A stretch of 64,000 nt of DNA from Hypericum androsaemum (Eukaryota > Streptophyta > Magnoliopsida > Malpighiales > Hypericaceae), in assembly GCA_963995505.1 (NCBI GenBank), contig OZ023190.1, forward strand, positions 8,860,162-8,924,161. Reading direction: 5' to 3'. The stretch's first letter is position 1. The number at the start of each line of letters is the position of its first letter. Of the stretch, positions 43,505 to 56,625 are shown one piece after another. A model generated the notes under the pieces. It searched no databases, had not been told where the DNA came from, and saw only the letters and a list, made by a program, of their open reading frames with translations. A program made the translations under genes and the position numbers.

Positions 43505-46500
43505 ATGGCCGATCCTAATGACACTCCAAGACCCGATATGAACCAGAGATTCACTCAAATGGAGGCGGCAATTCAGGCCATCCTTACCCGCCTGGACAAC
43601 CTCGCGGTGCAACCCCCTCCAGCTGAGGTACGTAATGAACGAAGAGAGGAAGAGGAGGATGTAGATTCTGATGCTACCCTTAATGTGAGAAGGGGAGGGA
43701 GAGTGTTGAGGGAACGAGGTAGAGGAGGTGGTAGACACGGTGATCTAGGACGTGCTCCTGGAAGAGAAGTTTATAGGGAGGAATATGAGCGTGGAGGAGA
43801 ATATAGAAGGGTGGATCGTCCATTCAAAATGAACATAGAGAAATTCTATGGTGATGCGGACGTAGAAGGCTTTCTCAACTGGTTGGACTCGGTGGAAAAA
43901 TATTTTGATTGCATGCAACTCACGGAAGAACAGAAGGTGAGCTACGTAGCCTTCAAGCTGGAGTCCGGAGCTGCCGTGTGGTGGAGGAAGGAACAAGAGT
44001 GTCGTAGGAGAAGAGGAGATCTACCAATCAGAGACTGGCCGACCATGGAGCAAGCCTTGAGGGAGAGGTTTTTGCCAGTGGACTACCATCAGACCCTCTA
44101 CAGTCAATTCCTTACGTGCACTCAAGGAAATCGTTCGGTGGAAGAGTACATGACTGAATTCATGAGGTTGGCGTCGAGGAACGATGTGGAAGAGAATGAG
44201 GATCAGATGATTGCACGGTTTGTTGAGGGCCTCAGTTATGAGATCAAGAGCAAGATGGAGTTTGACACGTTTTTGTTTTTCAACGACGCATGTGCCAAAG
44301 CCAGAAAGATCGGGGCTGCCTTGAAGAGGAAGAAAACGCCCTCTATCCGTTTTTCAGGGCCTGGCCAGGCTTCCACCTATTCAAGGGGAGGTGTGGAAAG
44401 GAGCACACCCCAAGCTTCCGAGCCTAAACCCCCTCCTAGCAAGCCTGCCCCTGTGTTTGCACAAAGAAAGGGAAAAGAGGTAGCCACAACCTCATCAATC
44501 CGATGTTTCAAATGCAATGAAATGGGCCACAAGTCTAGTGATTGTCCTAAACGCAAGTTTACACAACTTTGCGAGAAGGAAGATTCGGATGAGGAGGAGG
44601 AAGGGGCGTATTTGTGTGCACCCGTGGACGAGGGTGATGAAGAGGAGGAGACTTCTGAAGGAGAAGAGTATTGCGGGGTCATACAGAAGGTAGCATTGAC
44701 CGCAACCAAGAGAGATGATTCCCAACGTAATAACTTGTTTCGCACGAGTTGTCATGTTGGGAAAGTGGTGTGTGAAGTGATAATAGATGGAGGCAGCCAG
44801 GAGAACTTTGTGAGTAGCAAGACAGTGGAAAAGCTTGGCTTGAAGACCTCACCTCACCCCACTCCATATTCCATTGGATGGGTCAGATCCGGAGGGGGAA
44901 TCAAGGTCAACTCGAGGTGCACTGTCCCAATCACAATTGGGAAGTATTCTGACCAAGTTGTATGTGATGTCCTTGAGATGGATGCATGCAACATTCTGTT
45001 AGGCAGACCTTGGGAGTTTGATAATAAGGTCGTGCATCGAGGCGAAGAGAACACGTACGAGGTCAGAAAAGGGGGAGAGAAGTTTACTTTGTTGCCGAAG
45101 AAGCCTAAGCACGTGAAGGGGCAAACCAATGCCATGCAGCTCGTATCTATGGTGACCTCTGTGCACGAGATGGTGAACTACACGCGAGAAGCAGGTTGTT
45201 TCCATGTGCTTATTATGACAAATCCTCCAGCCAAGGAAGATGAAGGCTTGGAGTCTCTCCCTGAAGTGGTGCTGGAGTTATTTGAGCTCTTTCCAGAGCT
45301 CGCGGATGAAAGCTTGCAAAAGGGGCTACCACCCTTGCGTGACATCCAGCACCAAATTGACCTTATACCTGGCGCAACCCTTCCAAACTTGCCGCACTAC
45401 CGGATGAGTCCGAAGGAGAACCAAATTATCCGAGAGCAAGTGCAAGAGTTACTGGACAAGGGCTATGTGCAAGAGAGCCTAAGTCCTTGTGGCGTGCCAG
45501 CTTTGCTCGTACCAAAGAAAGATGGCACTTGGAGAATGTGCATCGACAGCAGGGCGATCAACAAGATCACAATCGGGTACAGATTTCCCATCCCTCGCCT
45601 CGATGATATGCTGGACAACCTGAGTGGAGCTACCATATTCTCCAAGATTGATCTACGAAGCGGGTATCATCAGATCAGAATTCGGCCTGGTGATGAATGG
45701 AAGACCGCGTTTAAAACGCGAGATGGTTTGTATGAGTGGCTCGTGATGCCTTTCGGGCTCACTAATGCCCCAAGCACGTTCATGAGGCTAATGCACCAAG
45801 TCCTGAAGCCTTTCCTAGACAAGTACGTGGTGGTTTATTTTGATGACATCTTGGTGTATAGCAAGACCGAAGAAGACCACATGGTGCATTTGAAGGAGGT
45901 GTTCTCAACCTTGCGAGCAAATCAATTGTACGTGAACCTGAAGAAGTGTAGTTTTTGGAAGAGCCAACTTCTGTTTTTGGGGTTCCGGGTTGGAAAGGAA
46001 GGAGTCCATGTTGATCAGGCCAAGATAGAAGCGATACGCTCCTGGCCAGCTCCTTTAAATGTGAGCCAGACCCGTAGCTTTCTTGGCTTGGCATCCTTCT
46101 ACCGCCGGTTTATTCGGGATTTTAGCATGATTGCTGCCCCTCTCACGGCCCTATTGAAGAAGCAGACCCCCTTCGTTTGGGGAGAAGAAGCTGAGCATGC
46201 CTTTCAGACATTGAAGGAGAAGCTTAGCACCGCACCTGTGCTCGCACTCCCTGACTTTGCCAAGCTATTTGAAGTTGAGGTGGATGCATCCGGGCTTGGC
46301 ATTGGGGCCGTGCTCTCGCAAGAGAAGAAACCTGTGGCTTTCTTCAGTGAGAAGCTTAGTGAAGCAAGATTGAAGTGGACGACGTATGAGAAAGAATTCT
46401 ACGCTGTTTTCCGAGCTCTCAAGACGTGGGAGCACTACCTTGTTGGTAAGGAGTTCATTCTCTACTCAGATCACAAGGCTTTGAAGTTCTTGCATGACCA

Positions 46501-47899
46501 GTCTAGGCTTAGCAATCCGATGCATGCTCGTTGGTGTACCTACTTACAGAAATTCCCTTTTAAGATCTCTCATAAAAGCGGAACTCAGAATATAGTTGCT
46601 GATGCTTTGAGTAGGAGACTTGCATTGCTTACTGAGTTACGAGGTGTGATTACTGCCTTTGATTGTGTTCGAGATATGTATGAGGAAGATGGAGACTTTG
46701 GTGATATCTGGATGAAGTGCAAGGAAGGAAAGGGTGTAGGAGATTATTTCTTGCAAGATGGGTTCCTAATGAGAGGGAATCAGTTGTGTGTACCAAAGTC
46801 ATCCCTACGTGCTCATGTGATGCAAGAGATGCACGCGGGAGGCTTGGCAGCTCATTTGGGACGTGACAAGACCTTGTCCTCGTTGCAAGAGCGTTTCCAT
46901 TGGCCAAAGATGTACAAGGATGTTGCTAAGTTTGTGCAACACTGCCGTGTGTGCCAAGAAACGAAGGGAGGAGTCAACAATGCTGGCCTGTACACGCCTT
47001 TGCCAATTCCCAATGCCATATGGGAAGACCTTAGCATGGATTTTATCCTTGGCTTACCCCGCACTCCAAGAGGGGCGGATTCTATTTTTGTTATTGTTGA
47101 CAGGTTGTCAAAGATGGCGCATTTTGTGCCATGCAAGAAGACGAATGATGCAGCCGCGGTGGCAAGGCATTTCTTTAGAGAGGTGGTGCGTTTGCATGGC
47201 GTGCCTAAAACGATTGTTTCTGATCGAGACACCAAGTTTCTTGCCAGCTTTTGGAAGACACTTTGGAGGATGTTCGATGCCACGCTCCAATTCAGCACCA
47301 CCGCGCACCCTCAGACAGATGGTCAAACGGAAGCAACCAACCGCACCCTTGGCAACCTTCTTCGCAGCTTGTGTCATGAGAGGCTAAGGCAGTGGGATCT
47401 TGCTTTGCCTATTGCGGAATTCGCGTATAATGGAGCTGTTCACAGGTCTACGGGGAAGCCTCCCTTTGCTTTGGTGTATACAAAGGCCCCTAACCATTTG
47501 GTTGATGTCTCCAGCGTGCCACGACCTGTTCGAGCCAACACAAGTGCCCTCGCCTATGCTGAAAACGTGCAAGCCATACTGGAAGCTGTGAAGAAATGAC
47601 TTAGCACAATGTACGCTAAGGAGAAAGAGCGAGTGGATGCAAAGCGAAAGGTGCAAATATTTCAACCCGGAGAACAGGTTATGGTGCACTTTCGCAAGGA
47701 ACGCATGCCCGCAGGCTGGGGAGGCAAGCTTCAAGCACGACGGTTTGGTCCATACAAGGTGCTCCGGCGTGTCAACGACAATGCATATGTGATTGACCTA
47801 CCGGAAGATCTAGGCGTATCGAGGACCTTCAACGTAGCTGATCTCACGCCATATTTCAATCCTCTTCCTTTGCCAAGCCGTTTAGCTGCTCGAGACTAG
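43505..47899 (+). pseudogene. gag-pol: E6 gag-pol polyprotein with single nonsense codon
   Basis: The ATG at 43505 (MADPND) is preferred over the upstream TTG at 43469 because E5 starts at the same place. Gag core, then zinc knuckle CFKCNEMGHKSSDC at 334-347. Protease IDGGSQENFVS with Asp 428. RT YFDD at 778-781. RNase H Asp 927 in VDASG. Integrase has a CRVCQETKG finger and core Asp 1179, Asp 1240 and Glu 1276, 35 residues apart. TGA at 47597-47599 (codon 1365) replaces the Arg of E5 and E9; the same frame continues to TAG at 47897-47899 with the [14 protein letters not shown] module and SRTFNVADLTPYF. The frame ends before the polypurine tract. No classical chromodomain or CR tail was recognised. 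Confidence 0.94.
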
Positions 47900-47908
47900 C
47901 AGGCTCTT

Positions 47909-47921
47909 AAGGGGGGGAGGA
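47909..47921 (+). other. E6 polypurine tract
   Basis: AAGGGGGGGAGGA lies immediately before the TGCCGTAGG start of the 3' LTR. It lies outside the coding frame, unlike in family A. Confidence 0.93.
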
Positions 47922-48402
47922 TGCCGTAGGACGAATGTGCGTTGGTCAACATGTTTGTGCGTTGGACGTGTGCCTGGAACGCGTGGAGTTTGTGGTTTCA
48001 ATTATTGCACTTAATTCAGCGTTTAATTTCGTGATTGTAATAAGGCACATTTAAATGCCAATTAGTGGGGGTTAGAGGGGAGGTTACGGACAGGAGGCGT
48101 GTGAAGAGGCTTGCCATAATTCTCGCCTTAACTCCTGCCTTAACTCCCGCCTTCTATTTGTATCTGGCGGAGAGGAAATAATGAGGACAGATTTTGAATC
48201 CAAAAACGTGCAAGTGAGCTGAGTGCGCTTCGTGCGCGAGAATTTCCTACCTTGGCCGTTGGTTGGCTGCTTGTGGACTCAAGCAAACCTTCCATCTTGT
48301 TTCGGAAGATCCAAGTGGAATTGTCCATCGTTTATTTCTTTCAACTGTTCGAGCCTCGTTCGTTTGAGGTGTTGATTCGCACGCCTCCGTTGTGCTACAT
48401 CA
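47922..48402 (+). repeat. E6 3' LTR, 481 bp
   Basis: Matches 42851-43331 except for about three substitutions. Followed by TTCTG (48403-48407) and satellite. Confidence 0.95.
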
Positions 48403-50116
48403 TTCTGGCCTTTTCATTCCTTTTCCTTGCCTTTTCTTACCTTTTCCTGCCTTTCCTTGCCTTATCTTGCCTTTTCTTACCTTTTCTTGCCTTTTCTTGC
48501 ATTTTCTTTCCTTTTCTTGCCTTTTCTTGCATTTTCTTTCCTTTTCATGCCTTTTCCTTCCATTTCCTTGCCTTATCTTGCCTTTTCTTTCCTTTTCTTG
48601 CCTTATCTTGCCTTATCTTGTCTTTTCTTGCCTTATCTTTCCTTTTCTTACCTTTTCCTTGTCTTTTCTTACCTTTTCTTGCCTTTTCATGCCTAATCTT
48701 TCCTTTTCTTGCCTTATCTTTCCTTTTCCTTACATTTTCTTGCCTTATATTTCCTTTTCTTGCCTTTTCTTGCCGTTTCTTGCCTTTTCGTTCCTTTTCC
48801 TTGCCTTTTCATGCCTTTTCTGGTCTTTTCTTTCCTTTTCATCCCTTTTCTTGCCTTTTCTTGCCTTCTCTTGCCTTTTCCTTACCTTTTCATGCCTTTT
48901 CTTTCGTTGCTTTGCCTTTTCTTGCCTTTTCATGCCTTTTCCATTTCTTTTCTTGCCTTATCTTTCCTTTTCTTAAATTTTTTACCTTTTCTTAACTTAT
49001 CTTTCCTTTTCTTCCATTTTCTTAACTTTACTCGCCTTTTCAATCCTTTTCCTTGCCTTTTCTTGCCGTTTCCTGCCTATCCTTGTCTTTTCTTACCTTT
49101 TCATTCCTTTTCTTGCATTTTCTTTCCTTTTTGTGCATTTTCGTTCCATTTCCTTGCCTTATCTTGCCTTTTCTTTCCTTTTCTTGCCTTATCTCATCCT
49201 TTCCTTTCCTTTTCCTTGCATTTTCCTACATTGTTCTTCCTTTTCTTGCCTTATCTAGTCTTCTTTTACCATTTCTTGCCTTTTCGTTCCTTTTCCTTGC
49301 CATTTCTTGCCTTTCCTTTTTCTTGCCTTTTCTATCCTTTCTTGCATTTTTATGCCTTTTCTTGCCTTATCTTTCCTTTTCTTGCCTTTTAATGCCTTTT
49401 CTTACCTTAGCCTGCCTTTGCTTGACTTATCTTGCCTTTTTATTCCTAATCTTGTATTTTCTTAACTTATCTTGCCTTTTCATGCCTTATCTTGCCTTAT
49501 CTTGCCTTTTCTTGCCTTATTTTTCCTTTTCTTACCTTATCTTGCTTTTTCTTCCTTTTTCCTTGCCGTTTCTTTTCTTTCCTTTTCCCGCCTCAACTTG
49601 CCTTTTCTTTCCTTTTCCTGCCTCAACTTTCCTTTTCTTTTCTTTTCATGCCTTTCCTTCCCCTTTCTTGCCTTTTCTTGCCTCGTCTTACCTTTTCCTT
49701 GCCTTTTCTTTCCTTTTCTTGCCTTATCTTACATTATCTTGCCTTTTCTTGCCTTTTCATTCCTTTTCCTTGCCTTTTCTTGCATTTTCCCTGCCTTTTC
49801 TTTCCTTTTCTTTCCTTTTCTTGCCTTTCCTTTCCTTTTTTTTCCTTTTCTTGCTATTACTTACCGTTTCTTTACTTTTCCTTGCATTTTCTTGCCTTAT
49901 CTTTTCTTTTCTTGGCTTATCTTTCATTTTTTTGCCTTTTCTTACCTTTTCATTCCTTTTCCTTGACTTTTCTTGCCTTATTTTTCCTTTTCTTGCCTTT
50001 TCCTTGCCTTTACATGCCCTTTCTTTCCTTTTCTTGCCTTATCTTTCCTTTTCCTAGCCTTTTCTTTCCTTTTCCTTGCCTTATCTTTCCTTTATTTTGC
50101 CTTTTCATGCCTTTTC
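48403..50116 (-). repeat. Satellite array between E6 and E7
   Basis: Decamer array with purines on -. The part from 48403 runs in the same order as 39922 onward, consistent with a segmental duplication. Its last about 585 bp (49532-50116) recur at 56028-56625 inside E7. No gene seen. Confidence 0.94.
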
Positions 50117-50937
50117 TGATATGAATCTCAGCGGAAAAGACTCACAACTCGGACCGTTTGTTACTTCAGAATGGAACAGATCACAACTCACAAAGAACTC
50201 ACAAGAACTAAGGCGCGAAATTGAACCTTAACCCGCTGCAAGAGCTTCTGAACCTTGACCTAAGGTCGTATCACGCCACGAGCGGGGATGGATGATCCGC
50301 TTGATAAGTGAAAGATAAATTCCAGCCAAGACGACTCACCAGCCTAAGCAAGAACAAACGAGTATCTAAACTCACAATTAGCCAATGCTAAGTAATTCTC
50401 CGAATTGTTATGTCTTTATTGAATGAGGATGCCTCTTTATATAGGCTCCATAAGTCTTACAATTTCCTAAACGAAAACTAACTCCAAATAAGGAGTTCAA
50501 GGCTGGCCAAAACTCTCCTTCCTAATTTAAAGGGATTTTGGCCGAATTATTCAACTAAGTAGGAAAACAATCTAAACATAGATAACTAATAGAATATCTA
50601 GTAAATATCACGTCCTAAAACATAGTAGATACAATTCCTAAAATTTAGGGACGCATGTCCAAGATAAGGTTGAAATTCACGTGCGCATGCATCCAGGAGA
50701 TTGCGTGCATCTCAAACTTCCCATTTAGCTTCCAAAACGTGCATGGGCCTCCCTTGGACTTCTTGGACGTCCTTGGTCCTCCACGCACTTGCTTGAGCCC
50801 AAACTTCTTTCATTAGTCCATTGAAGTCAGATTGCAACTTCCTAGCTCTTGCTCTTGTAATTGGCCCAATTGGAACTTGAACTTGCTGCGAGTCTACAAG
50901 CTTGATAGTAGGTGCGTCCTTAGGCTTGCTCACATCA
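50117..50937 (-). repeat. E7 3' LTR, 821 bp
   Basis: On - it starts TGATGTGAGC (50937) and ends ATTCATATCA (50117). It encodes the polyprotein tail with [10 protein letters not shown] and the stop codon at 50712-50714. Confidence 0.95.
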
Positions 50938-53900
50938 GTCCCCTCCTCTTGAAAAGGATTTGTCCTCAAATCATCACCTACATCAAACGGACTCAAGTCA
51001 GCCACGTTAAACGAAGCACTTACATTATACTCACCCGGAAGGTCTAGCTTGTAGGCATTATCATTGATGCGTTCTATCACTTGGAATGGACCATCGCCCC
51101 GTGGTAGCAACTTTGAACGTCTTTGGACAGGAAAACGCTCCTTCCTCATATGTAGCCAAACCCAATCTCCCGGCTCAAAGACAACCTTATGCCTTCCTTT
51201 GTTTGCTTGCCTCGCATAGTGCTCCGTGCGCTTCTCGATGTTCATTCTTGCTTTCTCATGTAACTGCTTGACAAATTCAGCTTTCTTCTTGCCATCTAAG
51301 TTAACATGCTCACTCGAAGGTAGAGGTGATAAATCCAATGGAGTCAAAGGATTAAATCCATAAACAAGCTCAAATGGTGAGAATTGAGTAGCAGAATGGA
51401 CTGAACGATTATAAGCAAACTCAACATGAGGCAAACATTCTTCCCAAGTCTTAATGTTATGCTTAATGAGTGCTCTCAAAAGTGTAGACAAAGTCATATT
51501 CACTACTTCAGTTTGACCATCAGTTTGAGGATGACAAGTAGTAGAAAACAACAACTTAGTACCTAACTTGCACCACAAGGTCTTCCAAAAGTAACTTAGG
51601 AACTTAGCATCTCTATCAGAGATAATTGTCCTAGGCATGCCATGCAACCTAACAACCTCTCTAAAGAACAAATCAGCAATGTTTGAAGCATCATCAGTCT
51701 TATGACATGGAATGAAATGTGCCATCTTAGAAAACCTATCCACTACCACAAAAATTGAATCTCTTCCACGCTTAGTCCTAGGTAGTCCTAACACAAAATC
51801 CATAGAGATATCAATCCAAGGCTCACTAGGTATAGGTAGTGGGGTGTACAAACCATGGGGTTTTACCTTTGACTTGGCTTGCTTGCAAGTGATGCAACGA
51901 CCACAAACTCTCTCAACGTCTCTCTTCATGTGTGGCCAAAAGAAATGATCTTGTAGAATTGCCAAGGTCTTTGCAATTCCAAAATGCCCCATTAAGCCAC
52001 CTCCATGTGCCTCCTGAATGAGTAATTCTCGCATCGAGCAATTAGGCACACAAAGTTTATTTTCACGAAATAGGTAACCTTCATTACGAAAGAACTTACC
52101 AAATGCACTTCTTTCAGTGGATCTATACAACTCGCTAAAATCAACATCATCAACATACATGTCTTTAATGTGTTCAAAGCCAAGTAGTTTAGCATCAAGA
52201 GTTGAGATCAAGGCGTACCTTCGTGATAGTGCATCAGCCACTACATTTTCCTTACCTTGCTTGTAGCGAATGACATAAGGAAATGTCTCAATGAATTCCA
52301 CCCATCGTGCATGCCTCTTGTTCAGCTTGTGTTGCCCCTTTAAGTGCTTGAGTGACTCATGATCAGTGTGAATCACGAACTCCTTTGGCCACAAGTAATG
52401 CTGCCATGTCTCCAATGCTCGAACTAGTGCGTACAACTCCTTGTCATTGGTCGGGTAATTCAAGGTTGCACCACTTAGTTTCTCACTAAAGTATGCAATG
52501 GGTCTTCCTTCTTGCATAAGGACAGCTCTAATTCCTTTTAGTAGTTGGAAGGCCTTCTCTTGAACTTCTCCCCAAGTAAAGCCCACATTCTTCTTGATGA
52601 CTCCAGTTATGGGTGCGGCTATGCTACTAAAGTCCTTCACAAATCTCCTATAAAAACTAGCTAGTCCATGAAAGCTCCTAACATTAGCAACACTTGTAGG
52701 GCTTGGCCATTCACGGATAGCTCGGATCTTTTCTTCATCAACCTGTATTCCGTTAGCTCCAACAACAAAACCCAAGAATACAAGCTTATCCGTACAAAAG
52801 GTACACTTCTTCAAGTTAGCAAACAATTGATCTTCTCTAAGTGCATCTAAGACAGATCTCAAATGTTCTAAATGATCCTCCATGCTCTTGCTATAAATGA
52901 GTATATCATCAAAGTAAACAACCACAAATTTACCAATGAATGGACGTAGAACATGATTCATGAGTCGCATAAACGTGCTTGGTGCGTTGGACAAACCAAA
53001 TGGCATGACCATCCACTCATACAACCCATACTTTGTTTTAAAAGCAGTCTTCCACTCATCTCCTTCTTTCATCCAAATTTGATGATAACCACTCTTCAAA
53101 TCAATCTTAGAAAACATGCAAGAACCATGCAACTCATCTAACATGTCATCTAAACGAGGAATAGGGTGACGATATTTTACCGTTATGTTGTTGACTGCTC
53201 GGCAATCAACACACATTCTCCATGATTTATCCTTCTTGGGCACAAGTAGGACTGGAACAGCACATGGACTCATGCTCTCTCTCACGTACCCTTTCTCCAA
53301 TAGCTCGTTGACTTGCTTCTCAAGCTCCTTTGTTTCTTCAGGATTGCTTCTATATGCGGGACGGTTAGGTATGGCAGCTCCCGGAACAAAGTCTATTTGA
53401 TGTTCAATCCCACGAATAGGTGGCAAACCAGGTGGTAGCTCGTCGGGAAAGACATCCTTGTAGTCCTGCAAAAGAGACACAACCGTACTAGGTACATGTG
53501 GTTCAAGCTCGTTAGTGTTTAAAAGCGCCTCTCTATACCGAAGTAAGATCATAGGCTTCTTTTCAAAGCATGCTTGCTTAAGATCACTTGCTCCCACATA
53601 GTAACTCCTTTTCCAACTCTCGGTTTTTCTCTCATTGGCCGTTTTAATTTCTGTTTTTCCGGCTTCTTTGGTTTTCTCAATCTTTTCCTCTCCATTGGCC
53701 GTTTTTCTTATCTTTTTTTCGGCTTCTTCTATCCTCTCAATCTTTTTCTTTTTGTCACGCTTTCTTTGCTCATCACTTTCTTTTTGCAACTGTCGTTGAT
53801 CTTCACAAACTTGTGATGGTGACAAGGGTGCCAAGGTGATTACTCTCTTCTTAAGTATAAATGAATATTTGTTGGTGTAGCCATCATGATGCACTTTCCT

Positions 53901-55418
53901 ATCAAACTGCCATGGCCTTCCTAACAATAGATGACCAGCTTGCATTGGTACAACATCACACAACACTTCATCCTCATAGTTGCCAATGCGGAATGTTACC
54001 AATACTTGCTTCATCACTCGTACTTCTCCACTATCATTCAGCCATTGTTGTTTGCAAGGCTTAGGGTGTTTTCCAGTAAGTAACCCTAACTTCTCCACCA
54101 TAGTAGTGCTTGCGACATTAGCACAACTTCCTCCATCTATGATGACACTACACACCTTGTCTTTGACATAGCACCTTGTGTGAAAAATATTTTCTCTTTG
54201 AGCCACATCATTTTCTTCTTTTACTTGCACATTCAATGCTCTTCTAGACACAAGAGTAAGCCTCTTAGCAGCTTGGTACTCTTCCTCAGATACGTCCTCC
54301 AAAGAAGGCATGCTTTCATGCTCCGAATCCTCTTCTTCAGTTTCAATCTCTCCACTTTCCTTGATCACCATTGCTTGCTTGTTAGGGCATTGACTTGAGA
54401 TGTGCCCTCTTCCTTGACACTTAAAGCACTTGATGTCACGGTTCCTAGCTGGAGTGACTTCCACTTTCCTTTGAGAATTAGCTTGAGAACTCTCGGATTT
54501 ATGCTCTACTTTGGCTGCTTGTGGCTTGTCAAACTTCTTTTGGTAGTTTGGCTTCCAAGTAGAACTCGATGTAGCTCTTGTTCTCCCCTCTCCTCTCTTG
54601 AGTTGCTTCTCAATTTTCGTTGCCATATGCACCATGTCCTCCAACTCCACATAGTGTTGCAACTCAACTTTGTCTTGAATTTCAGGATTGAGTCCATTCA
54701 AGAATCTTGCCATTGTAACTTCTCTATCTTCATCTATATCAGCTCTTATCATGGCCATCTCCATCTGTTTGAAATACTCCTCCACGCTCAAATTTCCTTG
54801 CCTCATTCCTTGTAACTTCTTATACAGCCCTCTATAGTAATGACTTGGAACAAATCTCTTCCTCATCACCACTTTCATGTCTTCCCAAGTAGCTATAGGG
54901 CGTTCTCCATTTCTCCTCCTGCTTGTCACAAGTTGATCCCACCAAGTTATAGCATAATCAGTGAATTCGGTGATGCCAAGTTTTACCTTCTTTGCTTCGG
55001 AGCTATTGTGGCAATCAAACACGAACTCAATCTTCTTCTCCCACTCTAAGTACGCCTCCGGGTCAGAACGACCAGCAAAGGAGGGTATCTTCAGTTTGAT
55101 ACTCCCTATGTTGTCGTCTCTCTTTTGCCTCGCCTCCCTAGGTGGGCGGTTTGTTCTTGCTCTCCTAAGACTCCTTGTAGAGCCTACGCCTTCTTCAGAT
55201 TCAGAATCAGCTCCGCTCGACTCTCCAATAGGTACTCCTCTCCTACGCCTTTGGAGTTCGCCTCGCGTTTGGGGGTTGTCACGAGAATTCTCCACGGCAT
55301 CCACGCGTAGTTGCAAAGGCTCCATCTGAGCTTGCACCATCTGCTCGAGCTTCCCGGCCAAGGCATCCACTAATAACTTAAGGTCTATGCTTCCCATAGT
55401 TTGACCTTCATGCGACAT
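50712..55418 (-). CDS. gag-pol: E7 gag-pol polyprotein, open but lacking part of RNase H
   Basis: An uninterrupted 1568-aa frame starting MSHEGQ at 55418, collinear with E2 up to the RT/RNase H boundary. Zinc knuckle [14 protein letters not shown], protease [17 protein letters not shown] at about 835 and integrase HHCC and DDE motifs are present. Compared with E2, 27 residues are missing in frame: FQLLKG is followed directly by IRAVLMQEG (near 52537), removing the ECDASG segment with the first catalytic Asp of RNase H. RT also has YHQIW where relatives have YHQIR. The tail GPITRARAR is LTR-encoded. Loss of RNase H should block self-sufficient reverse transcription, so mobility would need help in trans. 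Confidence 0.93.
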   Translation of the reverse strand: MSHEGQTMGSIDLKLLVDALAGKLEQMVQAQMEPLQLRVDAVENSRDNPQTRGELQRRRRGVPIGESSGADSESEEGVGSTRSLRRARTNRPPREARQKRDDNIGSIKLKIPSFAGRSDPEAYLEWEKKIEFVFDCHNSSEAKKVKLGITEFTDYAITWWDQLVTSRRRNGERPIATWEDMKVVMRKRFVPSHYYRGLYKKLQGMRQGNLSVEEYFKQMEMAMIRADIDEDREVTMARFLNGLNPEIQDKVELQHYVELEDMVHMATKIEKQLKRGEGRTRATSSSTWKPNYQKKFDKPQAAKVEHKSESSQANSQRKVEVTPARNRDIKCFKCQGRGHISSQCPNKQAMVIKESGEIETEEEDSEHESMPSLEDVSEEEYQAAKRLTLVSRRALNVQVKEENDVAQRENIFHTRCYVKDKVCSVIIDGGSCANVASTTMVEKLGLLTGKHPKPCKQQWLNDSGEVRVMKQVLVTFRIGNYEDEVLCDVVPMQAGHLLLGRPWQFDRKVHHDGYTNKYSFILKKRVITLAPLSPSQVCEDQRQLQKESDEQRKRDKKKKIERIEEAEKKIRKTANGEEKIEKTKEAGKTEIKTANERKTESWKRSYYVGASDLKQACFEKKPMILLRYREALLNTNELEPHVPSTVVSLLQDYKDVFPDELPPGLPPIRGIEHQIDFVPGAAIPNRPAYRSNPEETKELEKQVNELLEKGYVRESMSPCAVPVLLVPKKDKSWRMCVDCRAVNNITVKYRHPIPRLDDMLDELHGSCMFSKIDLKSGYHQIWMKEGDEWKTAFKTKYGLYEWMVMPFGLSNAPSTFMRLMNHVLRPFIGKFVVVYFDDILIYSKSMEDHLEHLRSVLDALREDQLFANLKKCTFCTDKLVFLGFVVGANGIQVDEEKIRAIREWPSPTSVANVRSFHGLASFYRRFVKDFSSIAAPITGVIKKNVGFTWGEVQEKAFQLLKGIRAVLMQEGRPIAYFSEKLSGATLNYPTNDKELYALVRALETWQHYLWPKEFVIHTDHESLKHLKGQHKLNKRHARWVEFIETFPYVIRYKQGKENVVADALSRRYALISTLDAKLLGFEHIKDMYVDDVDFSELYRSTERSAFGKFFRNEGYLFRENKLCVPNCSMRELLIQEAHGGGLMGHFGIAKTLAILQDHFFWPHMKRDVERVCGRCITCKQAKSKVKPHGLYTPLPIPSEPWIDISMDFVLGLPRTKRGRDSIFVVVDRFSKMAHFIPCHKTDDASNIADLFFREVVRLHGMPRTIISDRDAKFLSYFWKTLWCKLGTKLLFSTTCHPQTDGQTEVVNMTLSTLLRALIKHNIKTWEECLPHVEFAYNRSVHSATQFSPFELVYGFNPLTPLDLSPLPSSEHVNLDGKKKAEFVKQLHEKARMNIEKRTEHYARQANKGRHKVVFEPGDWVWLHMRKERFPVQRRSKLLPRGDGPFQVIERINDNAYKLDLPGEYNVSASFNVADLSPFDVGDDLRTNPFQEEGTDVSKPKDAPTIKLVDSQQVQVPIGPITRARARKLQSDFNGLMKEVWAQASAWRTKDVQEVQGRPMHVLEAKWEV
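50939..50950 (-). other. E7 polypurine tract
   Basis: AAGAGGAGGGGA on -, one base before the 3' LTR and inside the ORF, as in E2 and E4. Confidence 0.9.
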
Positions 55419-56010
55419 GTTTGCTACAAGGAAATTGGTTAGTAAAAAAAATTATGGCCTCACAAGCTCACTCCCTTACGTGTATACTCTCAATGTAAGG
55501 TGCACTCAAGTTCACTCGTGTTTGCACTCAAATATTTGGCTTTTCTCTCTAAGGTACTCGCACACTCTTGCCTTTTTCCTCTCCTGATACTTGTATGTTC
55601 TTACTAAAGCTAGAACAGCCTTTGCTTGAGCTTCATGCTTTAACAAAGAGAATGTTAAAGTTCCTCTTTTGGCCTTTCTTTGCTTTTTAGTCTTGCTTGT
55701 CCCTTTTCTTGATCAACTGCTGCGCCTTCTTTAGTTCGCTAGCTTCCTTTTTGATTTTGCTTCCTCTTTAGCTTGCTCGCTGCCTATTCTACTTTGCTTC
55801 CTTTTCTTTTTCTTTTCTTTCCTTTTCTTTTCTTTTCTTTTCTTTTCTTTTCTTTTCTTTTCTGTTTTTGCTTCACTCGTTTGTTTTCCTCTCTTTTCTC
55901 TCGAACAGCGAAGAACCTCACGGATTAGCAAGCAACAAAACGAACCCCAAAAAGAACAAGAATAATAAGGATAATGAACTAAAGTAACAAGCTAAGCTCT
56001 GATACCAAAA
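55419..56010 (-). other. E7 leader with primer-binding site and AAAAG tract
   Basis: Primer site TGGTATCAGAGC (read on -) at 55996-56007. An (AAAAG)n purine tract, seen as TTTTC repeats on +, lies at about 55806-55866, collinear with E4. No coding sequence supported. Confidence 0.88.
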
Positions 56011-56027
56011 TGATATGAACTAAAGTA
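56011..56027 (+). other. E7 rearrangement junction with apparent templated filler
   Basis: After the primer site only about 9 bp of the expected LTR end remain (TGATATGAA). CTAAAGTA and then satellite follow. The 13-mer ATGAACTAAAGTA at 56015-56027 also occurs at 55974-55986, 41 bp away, which suggests the filler was copied from there. It marks the break where flanking satellite was joined. Confidence 0.75.
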
Positions 56028-56625
56028 TCTTGCTTTTTCTTCCTTTTTCCTTGCCGTTTCTTTTCTTTCCTTTTCCCGCCTCAACTTGCCTTTTCTTTCC
56101 TTTTCCTGCCTCAACTTTCCTTTTCTTTTCTTTTCATGCCTTTCCTTCCCCTTTCTTGCCTTTTCTTGCCTCGTCTTACCTTTTCCTTGCCTTTTCTTTC
56201 CTTTTCTTGCCTTATCTTACATTATCTTGCCTTTTCTTTTCTTTTCCTTGCCTTTTCTTGCCTTTTCATTCCTTTTCCTTGCCTTTTCTTGCATTTTCCC
56301 TGCCTTTTCTTTCCTTTTCTTTCCTTTTCTTGCCTTTCCTTTCCTTTTTTTTCCTTTTCTTGCTATTACTTACCGTTTCTTTACTTTTCCTTGCATTTTC
56401 TTGCCTTATCTTTTCTTTTCTTGGCTTATCTTTCATTTTTTTGCCTTTTCTTACCTTTTCATTCCTTTTCCTTGACTTTTCTTGCCTTATTTTTCCTTTT
56501 CTTGCCTTTTCCTTGCCTTTACATGCCCTTTCTTTCCTTTTCTTGCCTTATCTTTCCTTTTCCTAGCCTTTTCTTTCCTTTTCCTTGCCTTATCTTTCCT
56601 TTATTTTGCCTTTTCATGCCTTTTC
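56028..56625 (-). repeat. Duplicate of the E7 left-flank satellite
   Basis: Near-identical to 49532-50116, including the rare GCTTTTTCTTCC and CTTTCCTTTTCCCGCC words. It differs by a small insertion near 56232-56250. It ends exactly at the outer edge of the second LTR, like the left flank of the element. Confidence 0.93.

Larger units (their letters stand above)
42851..48402 (+). mobile_element. E6: family-B Ty3/gypsy element, 5552 bp, one nonsense codon
   Basis: Complete element with 481-bp LTRs (42851-43331 and 47922-48402) that differ at about three positions by eye. It has a tRNA-iMet primer site, one gag-pol frame, a strong polypurine tract and the target duplication TTCTG in satellite DNA. 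The frame is broken only by TGA at 47597-47599, in the C-terminal part of the integrase. It is young and close to intact. Confidence 0.96.
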
